Shown: piece by piece, positions 33,129 to 42,268 of the stretch
Numbering within the stretch: the stretch's first letter is position 1
Layout: every line of letters starts with the position of its first letter
Origin: Ectopseudomonas oleovorans
Lineage (GTDB): Bacteria > Pseudomonadota > Gammaproteobacteria > Pseudomonadales > Pseudomonadaceae
Assembly (NCBI RefSeq): GCF_003052605.1
Contig: NZ_QASO01000001.1
Location: 24,425 to 88,424 of the forward strand
Length of the DNA: 64,000 nucleotides
Reading direction: 5' to 3'
Notes under the pieces: model-generated
What the model was told of the DNA's origin: nothing
Databases searched by the model: none
What the model saw: only the letters and a program-made list of their open reading frames with translations
Position numbers and translations under genes: made by a program

Positions 33129-33728
33129 ATGTGCCCCTCTCCACCTTGGTTTCACCATCCCGAACGCCGCCTGCTGGCGGGTTTTCTCGGCCTGCTTTGG
33201 TCGGTGCTGGCTGGCGGCTGCGCGACGACGAACACGCCGGTCGCGCCCGACACCATCGAGGAAGTCTCGGCGGCTCCCGCACCCGAGGCCCCCGAGTACA
33301 TCCCCGTCGTGCGCTACGGCCGCTACACCCTCGTGGAACTGGCACCGACAGCAGCGCAGCGCGACCTGCTGTTGCAGACCATTGACGTGTCGATGCCCGA
33401 GGATGCACGCGCCACGGTCGGCGACGGGCTACGGCATGTGCTCAAGCGCAGCGGTTACGGCTTGTGCCAGACGGCGCACGCGGTGATCGAGCTGTACGCA
33501 CTGCCGCTGCCGGCGGCGCACCTGCACCTCGGCCCCATGACCCTGCGCGATGCGCTGCTCACGCTGGCTGGTCCGGCCTGGGAACTGCACGCGGATGACC
33601 GCGCGCGGCAAATCTGCTTCGAGCGGCCCGGCGACAGCATGACCGCCGACAACACACCCGCGCCGCCCGCCACCGAGGCGGTGCAGACGTCCCCGCTGGC
33701 ACCCGCGGCATCGGGAGGCCAGCCATGA
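33129..33728 (+). CDS. PilL-N / TIGR03748-family lipoprotein
   Basis: A 199-residue precursor with a lipoprotein signal (LLAGFLGLLWSVLAGGC, Cys near residue 31). The body contains RYGRYTLVELAP and GDGLRHVLKRSGYGLC, typical of the PilL N-terminal domain of ICE transfer regions (TIGR03748). First gene of the transfer operon; overlaps the next by 4 nt. Likely an outer-membrane component of the pilus or secretion channel. Confidence 0.8.
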   Translation: MCPSPPWFHHPERRLLAGFLGLLWSVLAGGCATTNTPVAPDTIEEVSAAPAPEAPEYIPVVRYGRYTLVELAPTAAQRDLLLQTIDVSMPEDARATVGDGLRHVLKRSGYGLCQTAHAVIELYALPLPAAHLHLGPMTLRDALLTLAGPAWELHADDRARQICFERPGDSMTADNTPAPPATEAVQTSPLAPAASGGQP

Positions 33729-34366
33729 ACAGCCCGCAGCCCGCCCATCGTTCAACGGCCGCCGTGGTGGTGCAGAGCCTGATGTGGCTCTGGCTGATCG
33801 GCCTCAGTGTTCTTGTGGCCCTGGGCTACCAGGCCATGAACGACCAGGCCGACCAGGATCGCCTCGATTCCCGCCTGCAACGCCTCGAAGCGCAGGCAAC
33901 GGGCCTGGCCGAGACCGTCGAGGCCATCCAGCAGCGTCCGGCCGTCGCCACGGCGGCAGACCTCAAAGACACCCGCCAAATCCTGGAAGCACGCGCGGCC
34001 CAGGTCGAGAAATCGCTGAGCGCCTATGCCGCTGCCGACGACCTTCAGGCACTGCGCGCCGAAGTCGAGCAGGTCAAGGCGCGCCAGACCGCCGCACGCG
34101 CCGCAGTACCCGCCCAGCCGCGCGCACCGAGCAAGTCAGCCGCCAAGTCTGAACCCCCGCCGCTCCCGTTCCGCATCGTCGGTGCCGAACTGCGCGCCGG
34201 CGAGCGCAGCGTGTCCGTCGCGCCGAGCAGTGGCGACTTCACGCCCGACCAGCTTCAGGTGCTGCTACCCGGCGATGCCGTCGGCCCGTGGCGCTTGCAG
34301 GTCGTCGAGGGCAACACCGCGGTGTTCCAGGCCGGCGACCAGACCCGCCGCGTGGCGATTCCCTGA
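33725..34366 (+). CDS. Membrane-anchored coiled-coil ICE protein
   Basis: A 213-residue protein with one N-terminal membrane segment (SLMWLWLIGLSVLVALGY), a long coiled coil (residues about 40-125), a Pro/Ala linker and a small C-terminal beta domain. It is a conserved gene in this place but I cannot name its family. Bitopic inner-membrane topology suggests a scaffold role in the transfer apparatus. Confidence 0.65.
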   Translation: MNSPQPAHRSTAAVVVQSLMWLWLIGLSVLVALGYQAMNDQADQDRLDSRLQRLEAQATGLAETVEAIQQRPAVATAADLKDTRQILEARAAQVEKSLSAYAAADDLQALRAEVEQVKARQTAARAAVPAQPRAPSKSAAKSEPPPLPFRIVGAELRAGERSVSVAPSSGDFTPDQLQVLLPGDAVGPWRLQVVEGNTAVFQAGDQTRRVAIP

Positions 34367-34380
34367 CCGGAGCAGGTCGC

Positions 34381-35106
34381 ATGAAGCCATCGATCTTCCT
34401 TTCCGCGCTCCTGCTGGCGTCCGCCCAGTGGCCCGTCTGGGCGCAGCAGCCGCCTGCGGCACCCGCCCGCAATGCACAGAGCCAGGAGCGCCCGCTGGTC
34501 GCTCGCGTTCTGGATGACCGGGTGGCGAGCGACTGGGGCCTGCAGCCGCAGGAGTGGGCGCGCTACCGCGAACTGATGGACGGGCCACTGGGCATCTACT
34601 CGCCCAACCTGGACCCGCTGTCGGCCCTGGGCATCGAGGCGCGCACCGATGAAGAACGGCGCCGCTACGCCGAGCTGCAGGTGCAGGTCGAAGCGCGCCG
34701 CGTGGAGAAGCTGCTCGCCTACCAGAGGGCTTACGACGAGGCCTGGCAGCGTCTGAACCCCGGCATGCAGCGGGTGAACTTGCCCGACGACAAGCCGATC
34801 GCCGGAGCCACGCGCGGCTCCGGCCGCACGGCGGTGTTCGTCAAGGACGGCTGCGAAGCCTGCGGGCAGCTCGTACAGCGCCTGCAATCCTCGGGGACCG
34901 AGTTCGACCTGTACATGGTCGGCAGCCGCCAGGACGATGCGCGCATCCGCGACTGGGCCAAACGCGCGAACGTCGATCCGGCGCGCGTGCGCAGCGGCAC
35001 CATCACGCTCAACCACGACGGCGGCCGCTGGCTGTCGCTGGGCCTGCCCGGCGACTTGCCCGCGGTCGTGCGCGAGGTGAACGGCCAATGGCAGCGCCAG
35101 CCATAG
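34381..35106 (+). CDS. TIGR03759-family ICE protein (PFL_4693)
   Basis: A 241-residue periplasmic protein with a signal peptide (MKPSIFLSALLLASAQWPVWA). DWGLQPQEWARYRELMDGPLG is the family signature; the C-terminal half is thioredoxin-like, with VFVKDGCEACGQLV carrying a C-x-x-C pair. It may have a disulfide or redox role in assembling the transfer apparatus. ATG 34381; overlaps the transglycosylase gene. Confidence 0.8.
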   Translation: MKPSIFLSALLLASAQWPVWAQQPPAAPARNAQSQERPLVARVLDDRVASDWGLQPQEWARYRELMDGPLGIYSPNLDPLSALGIEARTDEERRRYAELQVQVEARRVEKLLAYQRAYDEAWQRLNPGMQRVNLPDDKPIAGATRGSGRTAVFVKDGCEACGQLVQRLQSSGTEFDLYMVGSRQDDARIRDWAKRANVDPARVRSGTITLNHDGGRWLSLGLPGDLPAVVREVNGQWQRQP

Positions 35107-35678
35107 CCGCACTCCCGCGCGCACTGGTGCTCGCCGCTGGCCTGTGCGCCTGCGTCGCCCAGGCCCAGGAGGTTCCGCCACCTGCCTACCAGCTCGCCGC
35201 ACAGCGCGCAGGCATCCCCTCGACGGTGCTCTACGCCGTGGCCTTGCAGGAAAGCGGCATCCGGCGCAACGGGCGCATCGTCCCATGGCCGTGGTCGCTC
35301 AACGTCGCCGGCCAGTCGCGCCGCTATGCGACCCGCGCCGATGCCTGCGCGGGCTTGCAGCAGGTGATGCGCTCCACGCCGCACACGCGCATCGACGCGG
35401 GCCTGGGCCAGATCAACCTCGGCTACCACCAGCAGCGCTACGCCAGCGCGTGCGACCTGCTGGACCCGTACCGCAACCTCGCCATCGCTGCCGAGATCCT
35501 GCGCGAGCAGCACACCCCCGGCGAGGACTGGTTGCTGGCGATCGGCCGCTACCACCGTCCTGCGGGCGGCGAGCCTGCCGCCCGCTACCGGCGCAGCGTG
35601 TCGCGCCACCTCGCCCGGGTGCGGGGCGCACGCCCAACCGCCGCGGTTCTCGCCGCACGCCAGGAGACATCCCCATGA
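35088..35678 (+). CDS. Lytic transglycosylase (VirB1-like)
   Basis: A 196-residue protein with signal peptide and SLT domain: VALQESGIRRNG contains the catalytic Glu; the DAGLGQINLGYH and AIGRYHRPAG boxes follow. It opens the peptidoglycan for the secretion channel. It overlaps neighbours on both sides. Confidence 0.88.
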   Translation: MAAPAIAALPRALVLAAGLCACVAQAQEVPPPAYQLAAQRAGIPSTVLYAVALQESGIRRNGRIVPWPWSLNVAGQSRRYATRADACAGLQQVMRSTPHTRIDAGLGQINLGYHQQRYASACDLLDPYRNLAIAAEILREQHTPGEDWLLAIGRYHRPAGGEPAARYRRSVSRHLARVRGARPTAAVLAARQETSP

Positions 35679-36214
35679 CGACATCGCATCTGGCCTTGCG
35701 GGGCCTGCTCGTACTGCTGGCGGGCCTGCCGCTGGCCTCGCTTGCCGGCGAGCCGCTGATCGTGGTCGAAGACCGTGGCGGCGCGTCGGCGCTGCCGTAC
35801 TACGAAGCCCTGAACCTCCAGCCGCGCGCCAACGCGCCGGCCCGGCCGCCGATCCCGACACCCCAGGTTCCCGCCACGCCGGCGGACGAGGCCGCGATGC
35901 TACCCGTGCGCAGCGCCAAGCTCACGCCCGGCACCGTCGCGCGGCGGGTGATCGAGGCCCCGGGCCTGCGGCCTTTCGTGGTCGTCGGCGACGACGAGGC
36001 GTCCCGGGCCTGGCTGCGCCGCCAGGCGGCAGCACTGCACGAGCGCGGCGCGGTCGGCCTGGTGGTCAACGTCGAGACCGTGCAGGGCCTGGCGCGGCTG
36101 CGCGCCCTGGTGCCCGGTGTGCCGCTCGCGCCTGTGTCCGGCGACGACTTGGCCGAGCGTCTGGGCCTGCGGCACTACCCGGCGCTGATCACGGCCACCG
36201 GCATCGAGCAATGA
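35675..36214 (+). CDS. PFL_4695-family ICE protein (TIGR03765)
   Basis: A 179-residue secreted protein with a signal peptide (residues 1-25). IVVEDRGGASALPYYEAL and FVVVGDDEASRAWL... are family features, and the C-terminal LGLRHYPALITATGIEQ is conserved. ATG 35675 overlaps the transglycosylase stop. Function unknown; part of the transfer operon. Confidence 0.8.
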   Translation: MTTSHLALRGLLVLLAGLPLASLAGEPLIVVEDRGGASALPYYEALNLQPRANAPARPPIPTPQVPATPADEAAMLPVRSAKLTPGTVARRVIEAPGLRPFVVVGDDEASRAWLRRQAAALHERGAVGLVVNVETVQGLARLRALVPGVPLAPVSGDDLAERLGLRHYPALITATGIEQ

Positions 36215-36218
36215 AGCC

Positions 36219-38411
36219 ATGTCGGGGAAACAGCCGGTCGAGGTACTGCTACGCCCAGCGGTGGAGCTATACACCGTTGCCGCATGCGCGGGCGCCGCGT
36301 TTCTGTCCCTGGTGGCCCCATGGTCGCTCGCGCTGAGCCCGTCGATGGGCGTCGGCAGCGCGCTGGCGTTCGGTGCCTACGGTGCGATCCGCTACCGCGA
36401 TGCCCGCGTCATCCTGCGCTACCGGCGCAACATCCGCCGCCTGCCTCGGTACGTGATGACCAGCAAGGATGTGCCGGTCAGCCAGCAACGGCTGTTCGTG
36501 GGGCGCGGGTTCCTGTGGGAGCAGAAGCACACCCATAGGCTGATGCAGACGTACCGGCCGGAGTTCCGCCGCTATGTCGAACCGACACCCGCGTACCGGC
36601 TGGCGCGGCGCCTGGAGGAACGGCTGGAGTTCGCTCCGTTCCCGCTGTCCAGCCTGGCCCGGCTCACGAGCTGGGATGTGCCGCTCAACCCAGTGCGGCC
36701 GCTTCCGCCAGTGGGCGGCCTGCCGCGCCTGCACGGCATCGAACCCGAAGAGGTGGACGTCAGCCTGCCACTCGGCGAGCGCGTCGGCCACTCACTGGTA
36801 CTGGGCACCACGCGCGTCGGCAAGACCCGGCTGGCCGAACTGTTCGTGACCCAGGACATCCGGCGCGTGAACGCCGCGGGCGAGCACGAGGTCGTGATCG
36901 TCATTGACCCCAAGGGTGATGCCGATCTCCTGAAGCGGATGTACGTCGAGGCCAAGCGCGCGGGCCGCGAAGGCGAGTTCTACGTCTTTCATTTGGGCTG
37001 GCCGGACATTTCCGCGCGCTACAACGCCGTGGGGCGCTTCGGCCGCATCAGCGAGGTGGCCACCCGCGTCGCGGGGCAGCTTTCCGGCGAAGGCAACAGC
37101 GCGGCGTTCCGCGAGTTCGCCTGGCGCTTCGTCAACATCATCGCCCGCGCCCTGGTGGAGCTGGGGCAGCGCCCAGACTACATGCTGATCCAGCGGCACG
37201 TCATCAACATCGACGCACTGTTCATCGAATACGCCCAGCACTACTTCGCCAAGACGGAGCCCAAGGCCTGGGAGGTGATCGTCCAGATCGAGGCCAAGCT
37301 CAACGAGAAGAACATCCCGCGCAACATGATCGGGCGCGAGAAGCGCGTGGTGGCGCTGGAGCAGTACCTCTCGCAGGCGCGCAACTATGACCCGGTGCTG
37401 GATGGCCTGCGCTCCGCCGTCCGCTACGACAAGACGTACTTCGACAAGATCGTCGCCAGCCTCCTGCCGCTGCTGGAGAAGCTCACCAGCGGCAAGATTT
37501 CGCAGCTCCTGGCTCCCAACTATTCAGACCTCAACGACCCCAGGCCGATCTTCGACTGGATGCAGGTCATCCGTAAGAGGGCCATCGTCTATGTCGGCCT
37601 GGATGCACTGTCCGACGCCGAGGTCGCCGCTGCGGTCGGCAACTCGATGTTCAGCGATCTCGTGTCGGTCGCCGGGCACATCTACAAGCACGGGATTGAC
37701 GATGGCCTGCCGAGCGCATCGGCCGGTGCGCGCGTGCCGATCAATGTCCACGCGGACGAATTCAACGAACTCATGGGTGATGAATTCGTGCCGTTGATCA
37801 ACAAGGGGGGCGGTGCCGGCCTGCAAGTCACCGCGTACACACAGACCCTCTCGGACATCGAGGCCCGCATCGGCAACCGCGCGAAAGCCGGCCAGGTGAT
37901 CGGGAATTTCAACAACCTTTTCGTGCTGCGCGTGCGCGAGACCGCGACCGCTGAACTGCTGACCCGGCAACTACCGAAGGTCGAGGTCTATACGACCACC
38001 ATCGTGAGCGGCGCGACGGATAGCTCGGACATCCGCGGGGCGACGGACTTCACCAGCAACACCCAGGATCGCATCAGCATGTCCAGCGTGCCGATGATCG
38101 AGCCGTCGCATGTCGTCGGCCTGCCCAAGGGCCAGTGCTTCGCACTGCTGCAGGGCGGCCAGCTTTGGAAAGTGCGCATGCCGCTGCCGGCGCCGGACCC
38201 GGACGAGGTGATGCCGGCAGACTTGCAGCAACTGGCCGGGCACATGCGCCAGAGCTACAGCGAAGCGACGCAGTGGTGGGAGTTCACCAGTTCCCCGGTC
38301 TTGCAGGACGCAGCCTTGCCCGACGACCTGCTGGACGATGCCGCTGCGCCCGGGCCAGACGTGGTGGCCACCACCACGGGCGACAGCGCCGCCGACGAGG
38401 CTTCGCCATGA
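36219..38411 (+). CDS. traD: TraD coupling protein (SXT/TOL subfamily)
   Basis: A 730-residue type IV coupling protein. Two N-terminal membrane segments (residues about 14-60) are followed by Walker A GTTRVGKTR near residue 200 and Walker B VIVIDPKGD. A later NVHADEFNELM is the second acidic motif. It pumps the relaxase-bound strand into the T4SS. Stop overlaps the next start (ATGA). Confidence 0.95.
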   Translation: MSGKQPVEVLLRPAVELYTVAACAGAAFLSLVAPWSLALSPSMGVGSALAFGAYGAIRYRDARVILRYRRNIRRLPRYVMTSKDVPVSQQRLFVGRGFLWEQKHTHRLMQTYRPEFRRYVEPTPAYRLARRLEERLEFAPFPLSSLARLTSWDVPLNPVRPLPPVGGLPRLHGIEPEEVDVSLPLGERVGHSLVLGTTRVGKTRLAELFVTQDIRRVNAAGEHEVVIVIDPKGDADLLKRMYVEAKRAGREGEFYVFHLGWPDISARYNAVGRFGRISEVATRVAGQLSGEGNSAAFREFAWRFVNIIARALVELGQRPDYMLIQRHVINIDALFIEYAQHYFAKTEPKAWEVIVQIEAKLNEKNIPRNMIGREKRVVALEQYLSQARNYDPVLDGLRSAVRYDKTYFDKIVASLLPLLEKLTSGKISQLLAPNYSDLNDPRPIFDWMQVIRKRAIVYVGLDALSDAEVAAAVGNSMFSDLVSVAGHIYKHGIDDGLPSASAGARVPINVHADEFNELMGDEFVPLINKGGGAGLQVTAYTQTLSDIEARIGNRAKAGQVIGNFNNLFVLRVRETATAELLTRQLPKVEVYTTTIVSGATDSSDIRGATDFTSNTQDRISMSSVPMIEPSHVVGLPKGQCFALLQGGQLWKVRMPLPAPDPDEVMPADLQQLAGHMRQSYSEATQWWEFTSSPVLQDAALPDDLLDDAAAPGPDVVATTTGDSAADEASP

Positions 38412-39157
38412 AAGATGCCGCCTCGACTGCGCAGCGGGAGCAGAACCAGCGCCAGGGCCTGATCGTCGGCACCATCACCTTGCCGTTCCGGCTGCTCGGG
38501 GTGCTGATCGGCTCGCTGCTGTTCTCGATCGTGATCGAGTGCGTCGGCATGCACCTGTTCTGGCAGGACCAGGGCTGGCGCCATTCCCAGCAGATGTTGC
38601 AGTACGAGCTGGGGCACCTGTCCAGCCACTTCACGCGCAGCGTGGTCGTGCAGGAGCCGGGCCGCACGGCGCACGATCTGGTGGACACCGGCTACGAATG
38701 GGTGTTCGTGCGTTCCGGGCTGCTGGAGCGCATGAGCCAGACCGCCGAGCGCGCCCGCGCGCCCAGCCACGAGCAGACGCGCAACTTCCGCTACTACGTC
38801 AGCCAGGTCTATGTCTGGACCGAGAGCTACCTGATTGCCGCGGCCTTCACGACGCTCACATTCCTCGTGCGCCTGCTGGTCCTGGTGCTCACGCTGCCGC
38901 TGATCTTCACCGCGGCATTCGTCGGCCTGATCGACGGCCTGGTGCGGCGCGACGTGCGCCGGTTCGGGGCAGGCCGCGAATCCGGCTTCATCTACCACCG
39001 CGCGAAGGCGAGCCTGATGCCGCTGGCCGTACTGCCGTGGGTCACGTACCTGGCCTTGCCGATCTCTGTGCATCCACTGCTGATCCTGCTGCCCAGCGCC
39101 GCCTTGCTGGGACTGGCCGTGAGCCTGACCGCAGGCAGCTTCAAGAAGTATCTCTAG
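38408..39157 (+). CDS. TIGR03747-family ICE membrane protein
   Basis: A 249-residue inner-membrane protein with about four transmembrane segments (near residues 20-45, 140-180, 200-240). GLLERMSQTAERAR and FGAGRESGFIYHRAKA are conserved family patches. ATG 38408 overlaps the traD stop. Likely a T4SS inner-membrane component. Confidence 0.82.
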   Translation: MKDAASTAQREQNQRQGLIVGTITLPFRLLGVLIGSLLFSIVIECVGMHLFWQDQGWRHSQQMLQYELGHLSSHFTRSVVVQEPGRTAHDLVDTGYEWVFVRSGLLERMSQTAERARAPSHEQTRNFRYYVSQVYVWTESYLIAAAFTTLTFLVRLLVLVLTLPLIFTAAFVGLIDGLVRRDVRRFGAGRESGFIYHRAKASLMPLAVLPWVTYLALPISVHPLLILLPSAALLGLAVSLTAGSFKKYL

Positions 39158-39187
39158 CTCATCAATCCGGTCATCCGCGGATTCCTA

Positions 39188-39197
39188 TTGTTTGCGG
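39188..39197 (+). promoter_or_regulatory. Shared promoter motif before the pilin-like operon
   Basis: CCTATTGTTTGCGG, 58 nt before the RAQPRD gene, matches the TTGTTTGYTG motif with one change. It suggests a second T4SS promoter starting here. Confidence 0.5.
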
Positions 39198-39255
39198 CCT
39201 AAAAGCCCCTCGCTGCCCACGATCAAGCCATTGCTGATCACACAGGAATGGCGCG

Positions 39256-39636
39256 ATGTTGGCTCCGATCTGGCAGCGCGCCGCGCATCGCGGCGTGCCC
39301 ATTTTTCTCGTGACGGCCCTCCTGCTGGGTCAGTCCCCGATGGCGTTGGCCGAATCCCCCGCACAGCGCCAGGAGCTGGTCGCCGCGCTGCGCCAGCTCG
39401 ACGCGCTGGAGCGCACCGTCGCCGACAGCGCCGCGCATGCCCCCATCCAGCCAGGCGAGCGCTACCACTTCGATTACCCGCGGCTGCTGGCTGACCTGGC
39501 GCGCATGCGCGCAGGCATCCAGGCCCATCTCACACCGTCGCGTGCCCAGCCGCGCGACCCCTCCGAACTGGCCGGCGACTACCGCACCGAGCGGTCCGCT
39601 TCGCCATCGCCGACGACTACGGAAGCCAAGCAATGA
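39256..39636 (+). CDS. RAQPRD-family ICE protein (TIGR01690)
   Basis: A 126-residue exported protein with a signal peptide and the eponymous motif SRAQPRDPSEL. Conserved in ICE-type T4SS; function unknown. Overlaps the next gene by ATGA. Confidence 0.88.
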   Translation: MLAPIWQRAAHRGVPIFLVTALLLGQSPMALAESPAQRQELVAALRQLDALERTVADSAAHAPIQPGERYHFDYPRLLADLARMRAGIQAHLTPSRAQPRDPSELAGDYRTERSASPSPTTTEAKQ

Positions 39637-39866
39637 ACGGCGCCCAGGTCTCGGCATTTCAAGCCAACAGCGGCATCGCGCCTTCGGCGATGGCGACCGT
39701 CCTGGTCGGCGTCGTGTTCGCGGTCCTGCTCGTGTGGGGCGTCTGGGCCATCCGAACGGCCTACGTGGGGTGGTCCGAGAGCCGCCTCAACCAGCGCCAG
39801 TTCCTCGGCGTCTGCATCCGCTTCGTCGCGATGTACCTCGTCCTGAGCTTCTTCCTCCTCTCCTGA
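39633..39866 (+). CDS. TIGR03758-family ICE protein (DUF3262)
   Basis: A 77-residue protein with two membrane segments (residues about 20-42 and 60-77), MNGAQVSAFQANSGIAPSAM at the start. A small pilin- or TraQ-like T4SS membrane protein by context. Confidence 0.82.
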   Translation: MNGAQVSAFQANSGIAPSAMATVLVGVVFAVLLVWGVWAIRTAYVGWSESRLNQRQFLGVCIRFVAMYLVLSFFLLS

Positions 39867-39882
39867 CCTGAAAGGCACGACC

Positions 39883-40242
39883 ATGCAAAACCGCATCCTC
39901 CATTCCCGTCTTGCCCAGCGCGCCGCCGTGGCGCTGGGCGCCGCCGCGCTGCCCGCGCTGTCGTTCGCGCAAGGCTTGCCGCAGTTGGAAAACCCAACCC
40001 GCGGCACCGGCAACGGCATCATGGAAACGATCAGGAACTACGGCTACGACATCATCATGCTCGTGGCCCTCCTGGTCGTGGCGTCGATGTTTATCGGCGT
40101 CTGCTACCACGCCTACGGCACCTACGCCGAAATCCACACCGGCCGCAAGACCTGGGGGCAGTTCGGTCTCACGGTCGCCATCGGCGCCGTCCTGCTCGTG
40201 ATCGGCATCTGGCTGCTCACCGAAGCCACCGGCATCCTGTAA
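39883..40242 (+). CDS. TIGR03745-family ICE membrane protein (pilin-like)
   Basis: A 119-residue protein with a signal-like N-terminus (AALPALSFAQ) and two hydrophobic segments, IIMLVALLVVASMFIGV and FGLTVAIGAVLLVIGIWL. Position and topology fit a VirB2/TraA-like pilin. Followed by traL-like and traE-like genes. Confidence 0.82.
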   Translation: MQNRILHSRLAQRAAVALGAAALPALSFAQGLPQLENPTRGTGNGIMETIRNYGYDIIMLVALLVVASMFIGVCYHAYGTYAEIHTGRKTWGQFGLTVAIGAVLLVIGIWLLTEATGIL

Positions 40243-40254
40243 GGCGAGGCCGGT

Positions 40255-40665
40255 ATGTCCGAGCAGCAGCACGTCCGTGCGGACGGGACGGTCACGTTCC
40301 TTCCGCACCGGCTCAACCGCCATCCCGTTGTCGTGCGCGGCCTCACCGCCGACGAACTGTGGATCTGCTGCGGCCTGTCCGGCGCCGCCGGCCTGCTGGT
40401 CGGCGCGCCGCTGTCCTGGGTGTTCCGCACGATCGCCATCGCGCCGACGTTCGTCGTCCTGGGCGTGGCCCTGGGCGTCTTCATCGGCGGCGGCATCCTG
40501 CGCCGGCTCAAGCGCGGGCGTCCCGATACCTGGCTGTACCGGCAACTGCAATGGCGCATCGCCACGCGCCATCCGCTGATGGCGGGCTGGGTAGGCGGAC
40601 ACGTGCTGATCTCGCGCTCCGGCTTCTGGTCCACCCGAAGGTCCGTTGCAAGGAGCGCACGATGA
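40255..40665 (+). CDS. TIGR03750-family transfer protein (TraL-like, DUF3487)
   Basis: A 136-residue protein with two adjacent membrane segments (residues about 40-85). FLPHRLNRHPVVVRGLTADE is the family signature. VirB3/TraL-like by place. Overlaps the next gene by 4 nt. Confidence 0.82.
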   Translation: MSEQQHVRADGTVTFLPHRLNRHPVVVRGLTADELWICCGLSGAAGLLVGAPLSWVFRTIAIAPTFVVLGVALGVFIGGGILRRLKRGRPDTWLYRQLQWRIATRHPLMAGWVGGHVLISRSGFWSTRRSVARSAR

Positions 40666-41354
40666 GCCGCTTCAAGAACGAGATCACCCACCTGCAGGCG
40701 CACATCAAGACGCTTCGCCTGGGCGCTGGCGCGCTGGTGATCGTCGCCCTGGTCATGGGCGGCGGCTGGTGGAGCGCGCCGCGCGACCTGACCATCCACG
40801 TCCCGCCCGACCTGCGCTCCGGCAGTACCCGCAAGTGGTGGGAAGTGCCGCCCGAATCGGTCTATGCGTTCACGTTCTACGTGTTCCAGACCCTGAACCG
40901 CTGGCCGACGAACGGCGAAGAGGACTACGCACGCAACCTCCACACGCTCTCGCCGTACCTCACCCCGTCCTGCCAGGCCTTCCTGCGCGCGGACTACGAC
41001 TACCGCCGCAGCACGGGCGAGCTGCGCCAGCGCGTGCGCGGCATCTACGAAATCCCCGGCCGCGGCTACGGCGACGACCCCACGGCACGCGTGCGCGTGG
41101 TCTCCGACCGCGACTGGGTGGTGACGCTCGACATCACCGCCGACGAGTACTACGGCGCCGAGCAGGTCAAGCGCGCGCTCGTGCGCTACCCGGTGAAAGT
41201 CACGCGGGTGGACGTCGATCCCGCCCGCAACCCGTTCGGCCTGGCGCTGGACTGCTACGACGGTGCGCCCCAGCGCATCAGCGCCCCGGAGCCGACGCGC
41301 CCGGCACCTGGCGGCCTGTCTCCGCAAGCGCCCCAAGGAGGAAACACCCCATGA
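40662..41354 (+). CDS. PFL_4703-family ICE protein (VirB8/TraE-like)
   Basis: A 230-residue bitopic protein with one N-terminal membrane segment (ALVIVALVMGGGWW) and a periplasmic domain containing ESVYAFTFYVFQTLNRWP and LDITADEYYG. Corresponds to TIGR03746. Likely VirB8/TraE equivalent. ATG 40662 overlaps the upstream stop. Confidence 0.82.
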   Translation: MSRFKNEITHLQAHIKTLRLGAGALVIVALVMGGGWWSAPRDLTIHVPPDLRSGSTRKWWEVPPESVYAFTFYVFQTLNRWPTNGEEDYARNLHTLSPYLTPSCQAFLRADYDYRRSTGELRQRVRGIYEIPGRGYGDDPTARVRVVSDRDWVVTLDITADEYYGAEQVKRALVRYPVKVTRVDVDPARNPFGLALDCYDGAPQRISAPEPTRPAPGGLSPQAPQGGNTP

Positions 41355-42268
41355 AGCATCCTGTACTCGTGCTGCTGGGGCTGCTGGCCGCGGCCGCGGC
41401 ACCCGTCTCCCATGCTGTGGAGATTCTGCGCTGGGAACGCATGCCGCTCGCGGTGCCGCTGAAGGTGGGCCAGGAGCGCATCGTGTTCATCGACCGGAAC
41501 GTCCGCGTGGGCGTGCCCGCAGGCGTGGGCGAACGCCTGCGCGTGCAGAGCGCGGGTGGCGCGGTGTACCTGCGCGCCAGCGAGCCGATCGAGCCCACGC
41601 GGCTGCAACTGCAGGACGCCGACACGGGCGCGCTGATCCTGCTCGACATCGCGGCCGAGCCGCCCAAGGACGGCGAAGCCGAGCTGGAGCCGGTGCGCAT
41701 CGTCGAGGGCAGCAGCACCCCGGCGCGCTATGGCGATCAGGCAGGCGGTGCCGATGAGGCCCCAGCACGCGCCCAGGATCAGGCAGGTACGCGGGCAGCG
41801 CGGCGCGAGACGCCGGTTTCGGTCGTCCTGACGCGCTTCGCCGCGCAGAACCTCTACGCGCCCCTGCGCACCGTGGAGCCGCTGCCGGGCGTCATGCGGG
41901 TGAACCTGCGCCGCGACCTCGACCTGGGCACGCTGATGCCGACGCTGCCGGTGCGCGCGGTCGCGCTCGCGTCGTGGCGTCTGGAAGACCAGTGGGTCAC
42001 CGCCGTGCGTCTGACCAACAGCAGCGGCGGCTGGGTCACGCTCGACCCGCGCGTGCTGCAAGGCGATTTCCTCACCGCCACCTTCCAGCACGAAGCGCTC
42101 GGCCCCCGCGGGACGCCCGAGGACACGACCGTCCTGTACCTGGTGACGCGCGGGCGCGGCCTCGCGCAGTCGCTGCTGCCGGCGATCCACCGCTTCGACC
42201 CGGCCGTGCATCTGCCGCAGCCGGACGCGAAAGCCGACGATGGCAAGGAGGCCCGCCATGCGCAGTAA
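41351..42268 (+). CDS. TIGR03749-family ICE protein (TraK/VirB9-like)
   Basis: A 305-residue secreted protein with a signal peptide (residues 1-22) and many beta strands: EILRWERMPLAVPLKVGQER, VNLRRDLDLGTLMPTLPV. Likely the outer-membrane ring VirB9/TraK equivalent. Overlaps the next gene by 11 nt. Confidence 0.82.
   Translation: MKHPVLVLLGLLAAAAAPVSHAVEILRWERMPLAVPLKVGQERIVFIDRNVRVGVPAGVGERLRVQSAGGAVYLRASEPIEPTRLQLQDADTGALILLDIAAEPPKDGEAELEPVRIVEGSSTPARYGDQAGGADEAPARAQDQAGTRAARRETPVSVVLTRFAAQNLYAPLRTVEPLPGVMRVNLRRDLDLGTLMPTLPVRAVALASWRLEDQWVTAVRLTNSSGGWVTLDPRVLQGDFLTATFQHEALGPRGTPEDTTVLYLVTRGRGLAQSLLPAIHRFDPAVHLPQPDAKADDGKEARHAQ

Noticed and set aside
30187-33408. Very long minus-strand open frame (over 1000 codons)
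   Set aside because: Lies antisense to the SNF2-like helicase and its neighbours, which carry clear motifs; a consequence of high GC codon use.
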